Counted from the stretch's first letter, positions 20,013 to 29,785 are shown. The stretch is 64,000 nt of DNA from Ruminiclostridium herbifermentans (GCF_005473905.2 NZ_CP061336.1:2410501-2474500), one strand, 5' to 3'. The notes: generated by a model not told the origin, from the sequence alone. Translations and numbers: made by a program.

Positions 20013-20664
20013 TATTATCCTGTTCCCCCTTATCTTCGATACCTGCAATTGCTAAAACTGATTTTTCTGGTATTAGCATGAATTTCTCCGTTAGCGAAAT
20101 GTTTAATCTTTCAAGCTGAAGCATATCAAAAATAACCTTCTGATATGATAGCGGTAAATCTCCGTAGCCGGGACTATATCTATGTTTTGTTAGTACCTTT
20201 CCTTCTCGGATTAGAATTTTTCTAAGTAGCTGTACCATCCAGTCAAGAGCCGCATCAGCAGTTTGAGAGGCTACTGAATCAATTATCAAGCCATTAGCAG
20301 CATTGCCTTTTTCTACTTCTTCAAATATCTTATCTATAACTTTTTTCCCCACAGTGGCTGCCATTAGAACAACGCTTTTACTATTTTGCAAAAGCTTTGT
20401 TAGACCTAAACTATCAATGCTAACTCCATTATCAAGGGTTATGACAGAGCCATTGATTGTTGAAATAGGAACAATTAAATATGCTCCTTCTGGCTTACAT
20501 AGGTATTGTCCCTGTCGCATACTCTCTTCAACTAATGCTATATCATGTGCATTCAGTTCAGTAATACCTTTTCGATAACCCAACCTAGTGAGAATAAGTT
20601 CTTTTTTAGGAGTGGCTGGAATGTTATCAAAATATTTAATTTTACTATATAAAGCCTCAGCCAA
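20005..20664 (-). CDS. Stand-alone methionine synthase activation domain
   Basis: Predicted to bind AdoMet and re-methylate inactive cob(II)alamin in MetH. About 219 residues; RYSPGYGDLPLSYQ (about 165) corresponds to the RxxPGY-type motif of the MetH activation domain, and the family start TRLGYRKG is present near residue 30. The likely start is TTG at 20664, eight bases after GGAG; a GTG three codons earlier overlaps that site. Translationally coupled to metH by overlap, as expected for two parts of one enzyme. Confidence 0.88.
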   Translation of the reverse strand: MAEALYSKIKYFDNIPATPKKELILTRLGYRKGITELNAHDIALVEESMRQGQYLCKPEGAYLIVPISTINGSVITLDNGVSIDSLGLTKLLQNSKSVVLMAATVGKKVIDKIFEEVEKGNAANGLIIDSVASQTADAALDWMVQLLRKILIREGKVLTKHRYSPGYGDLPLSYQKVIFDMLQLERLNISLTEKFMLIPEKSVLAIAGIEDKGEQDNNE

Positions 20665-21019
20665 ATTAGTCACTCCATTTATGGATATATTCTTGAATCA
20701 AAATACTATAGATAATTCTGAACAATTTAATTATCAACAGCGAAAGATGATTCTGTAAATTGTATTACGATAATGAAAAATGATATTAAGGTATTTTAAA
20801 TCAGTCATAAAACAAATTAGACATATTCTTTCTCATTTCATTATTTTACAATTATATATAGTTTAAGGCAATTATAATTGATTGTCAAAATATCTTTTAT
20901 ATTAAATTCAGTGTTAAGGAACCACAAAATCAGTATTCATGTTTGTTTGGAATGCTATTTTAAGCTACACTTCCACATTTACCATCATTGTTGTTAATGT
21001 GCTAGGGTATGTTGCTAAT

Positions 21020-21320
21020 CAAAAATAATATAATCAACAGCAAATTGCTTAAATAGTACTCCCGAATTATATATCTATTGCTCGCTCCCGAAGTTTGACG
21101 CTGAATTAATTGCGGTGGAGAAATAATCACTTTAAGCCCACCGTATAACCAAGGCATCCTGTCTCAGTTTAATGCTCATAGCTACTAACTTCCACTGTGT
21201 CGGCTAACAATACTTGTTCTTTACCTATTATTTCTATCATCAAGTTCTAATCGAACTTCGCAATTAGATATATATTACTACTTAGTACTATTTCTTTCAA
21301 TAATACATCGGTATACTGAA
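21020..21320 (-). repeat. Family A dispersed repeat, copy A3 (inverted)
   Basis: Core 21052-21292. Read on the minus strand it gives ATACCGATG, AATAGTAC, GAACAAGTATTG, GCCGACACAG, GAGACAGGATGCCTTGG and AGTACTATT, ending in GCTGTTGATTATATTAT. It is the most diverged of the complete copies: the closing stem is GCCGAC/GTGGGC with one mismatch. Confidence 0.88.
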
Positions 21321-21430
21321 AAGCTTATTTAATTAATACAAACTTCTCATAGCATACAAAAGTCAATGCAATTTTGGTATAATAGTATTTGATTATAAGC
21401 TAATAATACTACAATATTTGGTATACTATG

Positions 21431-21602
21431 AACCATGGATGAAGAAAGTAGTAAGGCAGCTTTTGAATTGATGAACCAAAATACATAAAATAAGTAAATA
21501 CTACCTACAAAATTAGCAAAAAACGCTTGCGTTTTTTAGACTCAAAAGTGCGCCATGTAAGTACAAATTATACTTTCTAGTTATTTCGTCAACAAGCCAT
21601 TG
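21431..21602 (+). repeat. Family B dispersed repeat, copy B3
   Basis: GAACCATGGATGAAG at the left, ACGCTTGCGTTTTTTAGACTC and a GTGCGCCATGTAAGTACAAA hairpin region, and TCGTCAACAAGCCATTG at the right. It is followed by CACCGATAGATTTTT, a block that also follows the diverged copy near 43.4 kb. Confidence 0.82.
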
Positions 21603-21674
21603 TTAAGCTTAATCACCGATAGATTTTTGCGGTGGGATAGTTGAATTATTAATAATAATGAATTGGAGTCACCT

Positions 21675-22700
21675 ATGAAAAATATTTCTGATTTTGAAAT
21701 GCCATTAGTACTACAAGATTTTTTAAATTATCTTCTAACAATTAAAGGTAAATCAGCAAATACTGTTCAAGTTTATTTTTATGACTTACGGGTTTTCTTT
21801 CGATTTTTAAAAATTCACAGAAAGCTAGTAGATAAACAAATTGAATTTGATGAAATAGATATCACAGATGTAGACATCGCTATTTTAAAAACTGTTACTT
21901 TAAGTGATTTGTACTCATTTATGTCTTTTGTAAGCAGTAACCGTGATAATACAGCTTATGCCCGTGCTAGAAAGGTTGCCAGCTTGAGAGCATTCTTCAA
22001 CTATCTTACAAACAAAGCTAAGCTAATTGATGTTAATCCTACAAGTGAGTTAGAATCACCTAAAATCATTAAAAGGCTTCCAAGATACTTGAATGTTGAA
22101 GAGAGCAAGGATTTGCTGGATTCTGTTAATATCGTGAATAGTGAGTATTCTGCACGGGATTACGCAATTCTTACTATATTTTTAAATTGTGGATTACGAC
22201 TATCTGAACTAGTTGGAATAAATTTAAGTAATATTAAAAATAACAGCCTCACTGTCATCGGTAAAGGTGACAAGGAACGCAGCATACCACTTAATAATGC
22301 CTGTTTACAAGCTATTGATGATTATATGAAGGTTCGCCCTGTTAACGGTGTAAAAGATAAAAATGCATTGTTTTTGAGTAAGCGTTTACAACGTATAAGT
22401 AAGGAGTCAGTTCAGAAAATTGTAAAAAAATATATTAAAGAAGCTGGTCTTGACCCTCAGAGATATTCAACCCATAAGCTTAGACATACTGCAGCTACTT
22501 TAATGTATAAGTATGGTAAGGTTGATATAAGAGCATTGCAGGAATTATTAGGCCATCAAAGCATTGCCACTACTGAAATATACACTCACCTAGACCAGGA
22601 ACAGCTACGAGATGCAGTAAGCAGGAATCCGCTAAATCAATTGGTATCGGAAAGCAGGAGAAATCGAAAAAGCCTTGAGGATGATATTTCTGAAGAATAA
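21675..22700 (+). CDS. Tyrosine recombinase, XerC/XerD type
   Basis: Site-specific recombinase, most likely of the chromosome-dimer-resolution type or a paralogue. 341 residues from the ATG six bases after GGAG (a TTG four codons earlier overlaps the ribosome site). SAM-like N-terminal domain (about 10-110) with SANTVQVYFYDLRVFFRFL; catalytic domain with LNCGLRLSEL (first Arg), VIGKGDKERSIPL (Lys), STHKLRHTAATLMYK (His-x-x-Arg) and LLGHQSIATTEIYTHL (His and nucleophile Tyr). All catalytic residues are present. No att site or phage genes are nearby. It converges with glyA. Confidence 0.92.
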   Translation: MKNISDFEMPLVLQDFLNYLLTIKGKSANTVQVYFYDLRVFFRFLKIHRKLVDKQIEFDEIDITDVDIAILKTVTLSDLYSFMSFVSSNRDNTAYARARKVASLRAFFNYLTNKAKLIDVNPTSELESPKIIKRLPRYLNVEESKDLLDSVNIVNSEYSARDYAILTIFLNCGLRLSELVGINLSNIKNNSLTVIGKGDKERSIPLNNACLQAIDDYMKVRPVNGVKDKNALFLSKRLQRISKESVQKIVKKYIKEAGLDPQRYSTHKLRHTAATLMYKYGKVDIRALQELLGHQSIATTEIYTHLDQEQLRDAVSRNPLNQLVSESRRNRKSLEDDISEE

Positions 22701-22740
22701 TTAAATCTAAATAAACAACTGGAATTTATTAGTACATATC

Positions 22741-22782
22741 AAAAGAGTTAGAACAAAATATTTTGCGCTAACTCTTTTTTTT
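22741..22782. terminator. Bidirectional terminator between recombinase and glyA
   Basis: AAAAGAGTTAG / CTAACTCTTTTTTTT around AACAAAATATTTTGCG; the T-run serves the plus strand and the A-run serves glyA on the minus strand. Confidence 0.85.
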
Positions 22783-22911
22783 AATATATAACTTTATAAT
22801 AAAATTATATTCAATTAACATCAGCCTTAAAGCCGACAATTTAAACAGATTGCTGTCATAGTTATAAACAACCATGTAAATCAATCATCTTATTTCTAAA
22901 TTAATCAACGA

Positions 22912-24150
22912 TTATCTATACAAAGGATATTTTCCGCAAAGTGCTTCTACTCTATTTATAATGCTGTCCTTTGAGTTATCAAAGTCAGTAATAGTAAGAT
23001 GAATGAGCTCTGCAATCTCCTTCATATCCTCTTCCTTCATACCCCTTGCTGTTACTGCAGGAGTTCCAAGTCTGATACCGCTAGTAATAAATGGACTTTG
23101 TGTATCAAAAGGTATACCATTTTTGTTACATGTAATATTAACATCATCAAGCTTTAACTGAGCTTCCTTACCAGTTATATTCATGTTTGTAAGATTTACA
23201 AGCATCAAGTGATTGTCAGTACCATCTGAAACTAGCTTGAAGCCTTTTTCAATAAGAGCTAAAGATAGTGCTTTTGCATTCTTAACTATGTTTTGCTGAT
23301 ATTCTTTAAATTCAGGTGAAAGTACTTCCTTGAAGCAAACTGCTTTAGCAGCAATAACATGCATTAATGGTCCGCCTTGTGTTCCTGGGAATACAGCACT
23401 ATTTATTTTTTTTGCGTGCTCTTCTTTGCAGAGAATCATACCGCCTCTTGGCCCTCTAAGTGTTTTATGAGTAGTTGTTGTTACAACATCTGCATAAGGA
23501 ACTGGATTTGGATGAACACCTGCTGCAACAAGACCAGCTATATGTGCCATATCAACCATTAAGATTGCTCCTACTTCATCAGCTATTTCTCTGAAAGCCT
23601 TAAAATCAAGTGTTCTTGGATATGCACTTGCACCAGCGACAATAAGCTTTGGAGAATTTTCTTTAGCGAGTTTTCTAAGTTCATCATAATCTATATAGTT
23701 ATTGTCTTCTCTAACACCATAAGGTACTACATTGTAATACTTACCTGAAATATTAGCAGGACTTCCATGACTTAAGTGACCGCCATGAGCTAAATTCATG
23801 CCTAAAAAAGTATCACCTGGGTTTAAGAATGCTAGAAATACAGCAGCATTTGCCTGCGCTCCAGAATGTGGCTGAACATTTGCATGCTCTGCCCCAAATA
23901 TTTCTTTTGCTCTGTCTATCGCTAACTGTTCAATTACATCAACATGCTCACAACCACCATAATATCTTTTTCCAGGATAACCTTCTGCATATTTATTTGT
24001 TAAAGGAGTTCCTAGAGCTTCAATTACAGCATCACTTACAAAATTCTCAGAAGCTATTAACTCTATTTTATTTCTTTGTCTATTAACCTCAAGTTCAATA
24101 GCCTCAGCTACTTGAGGATCAAATTTTTTAATTGTATCAATATTATACAC
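22912..24150 (-). CDS. glyA: Serine hydroxymethyltransferase
   Basis: PLP enzyme that interconverts serine and glycine with tetrahydrofolate, supplying one-carbon units (also for the neighbouring methionine synthase). Family marks: [11 protein letters not shown] (about 27-37), [15 protein letters not shown] (about 54), and the PLP lysine in [13 protein letters not shown] (about 225). I place the start at the GTG beginning VYNIDTIKK, five bases after GGAGG; the upstream GTG reading contains that ribosome site. Length of 412 residues is normal. Confidence 0.96.
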   Translation of the reverse strand: MYNIDTIKKFDPQVAEAIELEVNRQRNKIELIASENFVSDAVIEALGTPLTNKYAEGYPGKRYYGGCEHVDVIEQLAIDRAKEIFGAEHANVQPHSGAQANAAVFLAFLNPGDTFLGMNLAHGGHLSHGSPANISGKYYNVVPYGVREDNNYIDYDELRKLAKENSPKLIVAGASAYPRTLDFKAFREIADEVGAILMVDMAHIAGLVAAGVHPNPVPYADVVTTTTHKTLRGPRGGMILCKEEHAKKINSAVFPGTQGGPLMHVIAAKAVCFKEVLSPEFKEYQQNIVKNAKALSLALIEKGFKLVSDGTDNHLMLVNLTNMNITGKEAQLKLDDVNITCNKNGIPFDTQSPFITSGIRLGTPAVTARGMKEEDMKEIAELIHLTITDFDNSKDSIINRVEALCGKYPLYR

Positions 24151-24166
24151 TTTTGCCTCCACTCCA

Positions 24167-24186
24167 TGCCAAAATACATTTTGACA
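24167..24186. promoter_or_regulatory. Inverted repeat in the glyA leader
   Basis: TGCCAAAATACATTTTGACA is a near-perfect dyad lying between the promoter and the ribosome site of glyA. It could bind a regulator; none is identified. Confidence 0.4.
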
Positions 24187-24213
24187 TCATTTGTTAATAA
24201 TCACATCATTAAA

Positions 24214-24243
24214 ATTATAATAAAATAGATATACTTATGTCAA
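24214..24243 (-). promoter_or_regulatory. glyA promoter
   Basis: Minus-strand TTGACA (24238-24243), 18-base spacer, TATAAT (24214-24219). Confidence 0.78.
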
Positions 24244-24327
24244 TTGAATAAGCAAATAAATATGCAAAATAGTTTGAAAATTTACATATTTATACAGACA
24301 ATTCTATTTATTTCTTATTACCAATTA

Positions 24328-25344
24328 CTATAAGCTATGCTCGTGATTGGCAGTAACATATAACTTATAAAGTTCGTCTGAGGATGGTGGTTCAATCTCT
24401 TGAACGGTACCTTCCTTTTTACTAATGAGTAATTTTTCATTTTTATTTGCAGTAACTGTTCCAATAATTGTAGCTTTAATATTGTTACTTTCCAAAATCT
24501 TCACAAGTTCTTCACCATTTGGACAGGTAATTAACATACTCCCGCTGGAAATTAATCTCAGTACATTTATATCTAATGCATTACAAATGGATTTTGTGAC
24601 TGGATCAACTGAAATATTATCTTTGTTTATAACAACTCCAACTCCAGAAGCTTCTGAAATTTCCCAGACAGCTCCTAGAACACCTCCTTCTGTAATATCA
24701 TGCATGGATGTAGCCCCAAATTTTCCAGACAGCACTCCTTCTTTAACGACACTTAATGATTTAACAAACTCTCTTGCATAGCATAAATCTTCATGGCTTA
24801 TAATGTTATTAAGTTTATGAGCAAAATCAGTGGCAATTATAGCTGCACCTTCCATCCCTGCGCTTTTAGTCATAATAATACTATCACCAGGCTTTGCTCC
24901 AGTAGATGATACAATTTTATTTTTCTGAGACTTGCCAATACATGTGGTAGAAATAATTATTTGATTTACAGCTGGTGTAACCTCAGTATGTCCGCCTACT
25001 ATTTCAACGTTTAGTTCTGCAGCAGTAACACATATCTGCTCCATTACATTTTCCAGTTCTGCTTCACTTGTTCCAACAGGACATAGAATTGTAACCATTA
25101 ATCCAAGTGGCTCAACTCCACTTGAAGCAATATCATTGCAGGATATGTGAACGGAAAGCTTTCCAATATCATTTACAGCTGCTGTGATAGGATCAGTTGA
25201 CAACACGCACGCATATTCCCCAAAATCTATTGCTGCACAATCCTCGCCAATTCCAGGTCTAAGAATTATTTCTTCTCTAAATTTATTTATTTTACTAAGA
25301 ACAATTTTATTTAAAACGTCATTTGGCACCTTACCCGATTCCAT
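24328..25344 (-). CDS. AIR synthase-related protein (PurM/HypE/ThiL superfamily)
   Basis: ATP-binding superfamily protein, 338 residues; substrate unknown. N-terminal domain with RPGIGEDCAAIDFGEYACVLSTD (about 29-51), ISCNDIASSGVEPLGLMV and EIVGGHTEV (about 118); C-terminal domain with TSMHDITEGGVLGAVWE (about 215) and LISSGSMLITC. It resembles HypE most, but the conserved C-terminal cysteine used by HypE for thiocarbamate is absent (it ends VTANHEHSL) and no hyp genes are near. The start is ATG after GGAGG. It is transcribed in the same direction as glyA, upstream of it. Confidence 0.8.
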   Translation of the reverse strand: MESGKVPNDVLNKIVLSKINKFREEIILRPGIGEDCAAIDFGEYACVLSTDPITAAVNDIGKLSVHISCNDIASSGVEPLGLMVTILCPVGTSEAELENVMEQICVTAAELNVEIVGGHTEVTPAVNQIIISTTCIGKSQKNKIVSSTGAKPGDSIIMTKSAGMEGAAIIATDFAHKLNNIISHEDLCYAREFVKSLSVVKEGVLSGKFGATSMHDITEGGVLGAVWEISEASGVGVVINKDNISVDPVTKSICNALDINVLRLISSGSMLITCPNGEELVKILESNNIKATIIGTVTANKNEKLLISKKEGTVQEIEPPSSDELYKLYVTANHEHSL

Positions 25345-25439
25345 TGCTTTCCTCCAAATTTACTCCAGAAACTACTTTGAGTAATATATTTTTCTGTTTG
25401 CCATTTATCATTAATCAAAAATTTTAAATTAATTTATGG

Positions 25440-25545
25440 CAAAACAACAAGGCAGTAAATATCCTCTCTTCTATATGATGTGGCTGTTATCGCTTTTGCT
25501 TTCTCGCGGAGAGAATACCTCTTGCCTTATTAAAATTTCGCTGAT
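25440..25545. repeat. Possible diverged family D element
   Basis: On the minus strand, TAAGGCAAGAGGTATTCTCTCC and, about 60 bases later, GAGAGGATATTTACTGCCTT form an imperfect inverted repeat that matches the AGGCGCGAAGGTATTCTC and CTGCCTCATT ends of the element at 47.06 kb. It lies in the 324-base gap between the AIR-synthase-like and DUF2225 genes, which otherwise shows nothing. Confidence 0.5.
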
Positions 25546-25668
25546 TCAAATAAAGTATTTCTACAATACATTTTTTTAGAATATATCAATAAAATCAAAA
25601 AAATTTTATTTGAATTTAGGAATTTTAAAATTTATTCAGCATTCAATAGTTAATGCCCTTAATCTTTA

Positions 25669-26352
25669 TCATGTATTTTGTTCCGCTAGCTGATCCTTAG
25701 CAAGCTGATACTGGTCTCTAGCCATATCGATTAATGATGGCTTACTTCTAGCTTCTGGAGACGCAACAATACGGCTAAACCATGTTATAGCTTCATCAAA
25801 CTTGCCTACCCTTCTAAATAACTCTGCAATTATATACATACAGGTTATTTCATCTAGCTTGTCCAACGGGAATCTCTCATTTTGATACGCATCTTTGTAA
25901 GCTTCTAATGCAAAATTAAGATACTTAATTTCATTAGCACTATGTTTTTTAAACCTATATAACCATGCTATTCTTAAGCAAACCTTAGCTATTTCACTGT
26001 TTTTAGCATTTCGTACTTTTAAGGTTAGAAGTGCTAGTTTAAAAGCTTCTATAGCCTTGTCCACATCTCGTTCTCCAGTAAAACTTCTCTTAATCCAGTT
26101 TTTACTAATATTTTCTTTTATTGCTTTAACGTCTCTTGTAAATAATCCTTCGAATTTATCTTGTAAGGCAGCATATCCACAATTATCGCATACCCATACA
26201 TCATAAAATAGTACATTAATGTTTTCATAATGCACACACATATCTGTATCTCTTGAAAGCACTTTACATGCCTTAGTTTTAACTCTTGTAACTTCTATTT
26301 CTCTATTACATGCAGGGCACATAACTTTCTTATTGTAAAGTAAATCATTCAT
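25669..26352 (-). CDS. DUF2225 protein with zinc-ribbon and TPR-like helices
   Basis: 227 residues, probably cytoplasmic; the molecular function of the family is unknown to me. N-terminal CPACNREIEV and, about 40 residues on, CDNCGYAAL form a rubredoxin-like four-Cys zinc site. A helical TPR-like region follows (about 95-220; AIEAFKLALLTLKVR, CMYIIAELFRRVGKFDEAITWFSRIV). The start is ATG after AGAGGT. It is 45 bases downstream of the VanW-family gene's stop... the two run in the same direction and may be co-transcribed. Confidence 0.82.
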   Translation of the reverse strand: MNDLLYNKKVMCPACNREIEVTRVKTKACKVLSRDTDMCVHYENINVLFYDVWVCDNCGYAALQDKFEGLFTRDVKAIKENISKNWIKRSFTGERDVDKAIEAFKLALLTLKVRNAKNSEIAKVCLRIAWLYRFKKHSANEIKYLNFALEAYKDAYQNERFPLDKLDEITCMYIIAELFRRVGKFDEAITWFSRIVASPEARSKPSLIDMARDQYQLAKDQLAEQNT

Positions 26353-26397
26353 GTCAATACCTCTAATCGTTAGTAATTTAATATATGTACTTCTATT

Positions 26398-27810
26398 TTA
26401 ATTTATCTTTAAATTATTATAACTTTTTTTATTTACAGCAAGCACTCCACGAACAGGCTTGTAAATATCCTGACTAATTTTTTCAGTATTTATCAGTAAA
26501 CCTTGGCTGTTATAAGAATCTCTATATAATACAACTTTCATTCCTTTTTTTTCTTTTGTTCTAATAACAACTTGGTTGTCTGACAGGCTATCATCAATCA
26601 CATATTCTGGATGCGGAGGCTCGTACTCTTCAATAATAACTGGCCTTAATTTAACTATAGGATCATTGATTCTTTTTCTTCCAATAATTTTTACAGTTAA
26701 ATTGCCTTTATCAACTTCTGCTACAATGCAAACAGTATAGTCTCTATTATTTTTAAATTTAAAGTCAATATATCCCTCAGATATTGTTGCATCTTGCCCA
26801 GGAGGTACATAATTAAGAGTTATTGAGTGGTTAATTCTACTAGTAACCTGCAGCATTGAAAATAGAACTGCATTGTACAAAGTTGAAGCCACTTGACATA
26901 CTCCACCACCAGTCCCTTGCACAACTGAGTTTTTCATTATAATTGGGGCTTCCATATAGCCGTGAGCTGTTGTCCTAGGTCCAAGCACTAAATCCAATGA
27001 AAATTCTTCACCTGGTAATAGTAAATAATTGTTAATTTTTTGGCATGCCAACTTAATATTACTTGCCCTACTGTAATTGTTTATATTAAAACTAGTTGTA
27101 TATGAAGCAAGCACATGCTCTAGTTCTTTAACATCTTCTAAAGTAATAGACGGTTTTACTGGTTGAACAACTAAATTTATATCTTCAAAATTTCTATTGA
27201 GTAAATATGTTTCAATCAATTTTAAATTTGTATCAACATCTAATTTTCTTCCTGTGACATCAGCTGTATAGTTTATTTTACCATAATTATAATTATAAGT
27301 GGAGGAAATACCTAAAAAATCTATATCTTTTTTTATTACCTCTAGTTTTTTTACAAGCTGATTCTTGTCATATTTATAAGATAAAATAAGGTTAATTGGT
27401 TTTCTATTTAAACTATTAATGATATTTAAACGCTGGACTATACTCCCTTTTCTTCCAATGTTATAGGCATAATTTAGCGTAGAATCAAAATCCGGCTTAT
27501 ATTTTATACTATCTAAAGGTATAGGCCATTTCTTTTCCTTATAAATTAGATAAATTATTTTGTCTTTATAATCAAATTTTTTTTCTTTCTGAAGCTTTTT
27601 AACTGCAGTTTCCTTTGATAACCCTGAAATATTTATTCCATCAACATAAATTCCATTGTAAAAATACATATATGAAATTTTTTTATAAGTTGTATATCCA
27701 AAGATAACTCCTGCAAGTAAAACTAGCGACAGTAGTACTAAAAAATAGTAATAGGATCCTCTTATTCTTCTATTTTTTTTAATAATTTTATTAATTATTT
27801 GTTTAAACAT
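26398..27810 (-). CDS. VanW-family membrane-anchored protein
   Basis: 470 residues. Basic N-terminus, one membrane segment (about 20-42; YYYFLVLLSLVLLAGVIFGY), two copies of a peptidoglycan-binding-4-like region (about 55-235), then a VanW domain: LLPGEEFSLDLVLGPRTTAHGY (about 262), VVQGTGGGVCQVASTLYNAV (about 293), NHSITLNYVPPGQDATI. It probably faces the cell wall. VanW proteins are often near vancomycin-resistance genes, but none are here, so resistance should not be assumed. No strong ribosome site is visible at the chosen start. Confidence 0.85.
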   Translation of the reverse strand: MFKQIINKIIKKNRRIRGSYYYFLVLLSLVLLAGVIFGYTTYKKISYMYFYNGIYVDGINISGLSKETAVKKLQKEKKFDYKDKIIYLIYKEKKWPIPLDSIKYKPDFDSTLNYAYNIGRKGSIVQRLNIINSLNRKPINLILSYKYDKNQLVKKLEVIKKDIDFLGISSTYNYNYGKINYTADVTGRKLDVDTNLKLIETYLLNRNFEDINLVVQPVKPSITLEDVKELEHVLASYTTSFNINNYSRASNIKLACQKINNYLLLPGEEFSLDLVLGPRTTAHGYMEAPIIMKNSVVQGTGGGVCQVASTLYNAVLFSMLQVTSRINHSITLNYVPPGQDATISEGYIDFKFKNNRDYTVCIVAEVDKGNLTVKIIGRKRINDPIVKLRPVIIEEYEPPHPEYVIDDSLSDNQVVIRTKEKKGMKVVLYRDSYNSQGLLINTEKISQDIYKPVRGVLAVNKKSYNNLKIN

Positions 27811-28129
27811 AATTTATATTCATGTTAGCATTTTCAATAAAATACTACTACATGCAATTCTCCTTCACCAGTAAAATTTATGCTCGAAAATTGAATATTG
27901 TATAACTAAAAGAGTTGATGTGCAATTATCAATTATATTAATAAATATATTTTTATATAATTGATTTTATTAATTGTGAGCAATTTTATTTTTTATTCTG
28001 AGAATTTTAAAGCATGTACTATGGTAATGAAGGCTTAAACATAATTGACTTTGGCCAAAAATGGTAACATTCTATATAAAACTTCAATAATATATACTAA
28101 ACTCTGTTTTATTATGGAGGCTTTAAATA
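27811..28129. other. Divergent promoter region, no gene
   Basis: 319 AT-rich bases between the VanW gene and the repeat-protein gene, which point away from each other. The segment TTGACTTTGGCC near 28050 and TATATA near 28074 are promoter-like, but their spacing is poor. No structured RNA was recognised. Confidence 0.45.
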
Positions 28130-29410
28130 ATGAGAAGTCATTTTAGGCGTCATCGAGGTAAAAAAAGCGAAAATTCAAAAACTGATAAATTAAATTCAGA
28201 AGTAGTTAATCAAAAAAATGCTAATTGTAAAGAAGACTTCTGCAGTTGCTTTAATTGTCATAAATGTTCAAAATATAAAAATAAATGTATGCATGGTAAA
28301 TGTAATAGCTGTACCAGTTGTTTCTGCTATAGTTTCCCGCCTTGTCTATTAAATCCTATTAGTCAAACTGACTTAAATGGTCAAGGTATTATGCTAACCC
28401 CAACTTTAAACACAGGTCCTAACATAATAACAGGTCCTAATAATCAAATAAGTCCAACGCTAGATACAGGAAATAGCATTTTAACAGGCCCAGTTCTTGA
28501 TACTGGTTCTGCTCTTATAACCGGCCCTAATGTAGATGCAGGTCCTGTTCTTGATACTGGTACTGCTATTATAACCGGTCCTAATGTAGATGCAGGTCCT
28601 GTTCTTGATACTGGTACTGGTATTATAACTGGTCCTAATGTAGATGCAGGTCCTGTTCTTGATACTGGTACTGGTATTATAACTGGTCCTAATGTAGATG
28701 CAGGTCCTGTTCTTGATACTGGTACTGCTATTATAACTGGTCCTAATGTAGATGCAGGTCCTGTTCTTGATACTGGTACTAATATCAATGCTGCTCCATC
28801 TGTTGACACTGGTACTACATTGGATACAGGCACTACTGTCAATGCTGCTCCATCTGTTGACACTGGTACTACTTTGGATACAGGCACTACTGTCAATGCT
28901 GCTCCTTCTGTTGACACTGGTACTACTTTGGATACAGGCACTACCGTCATTACTGCTCCTTCTGTTAGCACTGGTAGTACAGTGGATACGGGCACTACCG
29001 TTATTACTGCTCCTTCTGTTAACACTGGTAGTACAGTGGATACAGGCACTACTGTCAATGCTGCTCCTTCTGTTAACACTGGTAGTACAGTGGATACAGG
29101 CACTACTGTCAATGCTGCTCCTTCTGTTAACACTGGTAGTACAGTGGATACAGGCACTACTGTCAATGCTGCTCCATCTGTTGACACTGGTACTACTTTG
29201 GATACAGGCACTACCGTCATTACTGCTCCTTCTGTTGACACTGGGGCTACGGTGGAATCCGGCAATACTGTGATTAATGAGCCTTCTGTTGACACTGGCG
29301 ATGCTTTGGATGCAGATACTAATGCCATTTCTGCTCCTGTAACTGACACTGAAGTGGAATCAGGTACTACAACATCTGCATTTGATGCTGAAACTAATTA
29401 TTCAGAATAA
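28130..29410 (+). CDS. Cys-rich protein with sixteen 18-residue tandem repeats
   Basis: 426 residues; no family was recognised. There is no signal peptide. N-terminus: basic (RSHFRRHRGKK), then a cysteine-rich segment (residues 37-75; CSCFNCHKC, CNSCTSCFCY). From about residue 115, two related 18-residue units follow: six of the AGPVLDTGTAIITGPNVD type, then ten of the AAPSVDTGTTLDTGTTVN type, each 54 bases, several nearly identical in DNA. The tail is acidic. The composition (Cys-rich head, Thr/Gly/Asp/Pro repeats, no export signal) would fit a spore-coat or exosporium component; this is inference. Start: ATG nine bases after GGAGG. Confidence 0.85.
   Translation: MRSHFRRHRGKKSENSKTDKLNSEVVNQKNANCKEDFCSCFNCHKCSKYKNKCMHGKCNSCTSCFCYSFPPCLLNPISQTDLNGQGIMLTPTLNTGPNIITGPNNQISPTLDTGNSILTGPVLDTGSALITGPNVDAGPVLDTGTAIITGPNVDAGPVLDTGTGIITGPNVDAGPVLDTGTGIITGPNVDAGPVLDTGTAIITGPNVDAGPVLDTGTNINAAPSVDTGTTLDTGTTVNAAPSVDTGTTLDTGTTVNAAPSVDTGTTLDTGTTVITAPSVSTGSTVDTGTTVITAPSVNTGSTVDTGTTVNAAPSVNTGSTVDTGTTVNAAPSVNTGSTVDTGTTVNAAPSVDTGTTLDTGTTVITAPSVDTGATVESGNTVINEPSVDTGDALDADTNAISAPVTDTEVESGTTTSAFDAETNYSE
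28480..29330 (+). repeat. Intragenic 54-bp tandem repeats
   Basis: About sixteen units of 54 bases inside the Cys-rich repeat protein gene. The first six share TGATACTGGTACTG and GGTCCTAATGTAGATGCAGG; the later ten share GATACAGGCACTAC and GCTCCTTCTGTT. Near-identity of neighbouring units suggests recent slippage or unequal recombination. Confidence 0.92.
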
Positions 29411-29785
29411 TTAATAAAAATTTATGTTAAAAACATTTAAAATATTTGGTGTAAGTATATTAAGAAGCCTCTTCTAAACAGAGGCTTTTTAATATACTTT
29501 TTCAAATACTAGTTAAATATGTCGTTGTAAAACTATTCAAAAAAACAAATCACAAGTTAGATAAGTCTTTAAATACTATTCAAAATCATCAATCACAAGT
29601 TAGATAAGTCATCAAAAAAATTCAAAAACATAAATCTAATTTCTTAAAGACAAGTATATTTTATCTAATAGGCTGTTTGAAAATATATATCATATGTGAA
29701 AAAATATTTACCTTCAAATAGTATAATAAATATCTTTAATTTACTATATTTTCATCTATCATCAATCCATAGTAAGCTTTTATTC
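29411..29785. other. Convergent gap with terminator and short direct repeat
   Basis: Contains the terminator at 29454-29499 and two copies of AATCACAAGTTAGATAAGTC about 38 bases apart (near 29550 and 29589). No gene was seen. Confidence 0.6.
29454..29499. terminator. Terminator after the repeat-protein gene (likely bidirectional)
   Basis: AGTATATTAAGAAGCCTC / GAGGCTTTTTAATATACT with loop TTCTAAACA, followed by TTTTTC on the plus strand. Confidence 0.85.

Larger units (their letters stand above)
20665..21674. other. Intergenic stretch with repeats A3 and B3
   Basis: About 1 kb between the divergent metH operon and the recombinase gene. It contains a complete family A repeat (21020-21320, inverted) and a complete family B repeat (21431-21602). 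No ORF, riboswitch or SAM-box was recognised; the metH-side promoter is not obvious. Confidence 0.65.

Noticed and set aside
20665-21000. SAM riboswitch (S-box) or T-box before the metH operon
   Set aside because: The conserved S-box and T-box blocks could not be found on either strand.
21675-22700. Integrase of an integrated phage or island
   Set aside because: No phage or conjugation genes, att repeats or tRNA lie nearby; the sequence reads as XerC/XerD type.
24328-25344. HypE, suggesting an active NiFe hydrogenase
   Set aside because: The C-terminal cysteine essential to HypE is missing and no other hyp genes are present.
26398-27810. Vancomycin-resistance determinant (vanW)
   Set aside because: VanW-family proteins are common in Firmicutes; no vanHAX, vanRS or vanY genes are present.
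28752-29273. Leu-rich plus-strand frame within the repeat-protein gene
   Set aside because: Another frame of the same tandem repeat; its hydrophobic composition is an artefact of the unit sequence.
28444-29349. 301-codon open frame on the minus strand opposite the repeat protein
   Set aside because: It exists because the 54-bp repeat has no stops in that frame; it has no ribosome site, and the plus-strand gene has clear start, composition and terminator.
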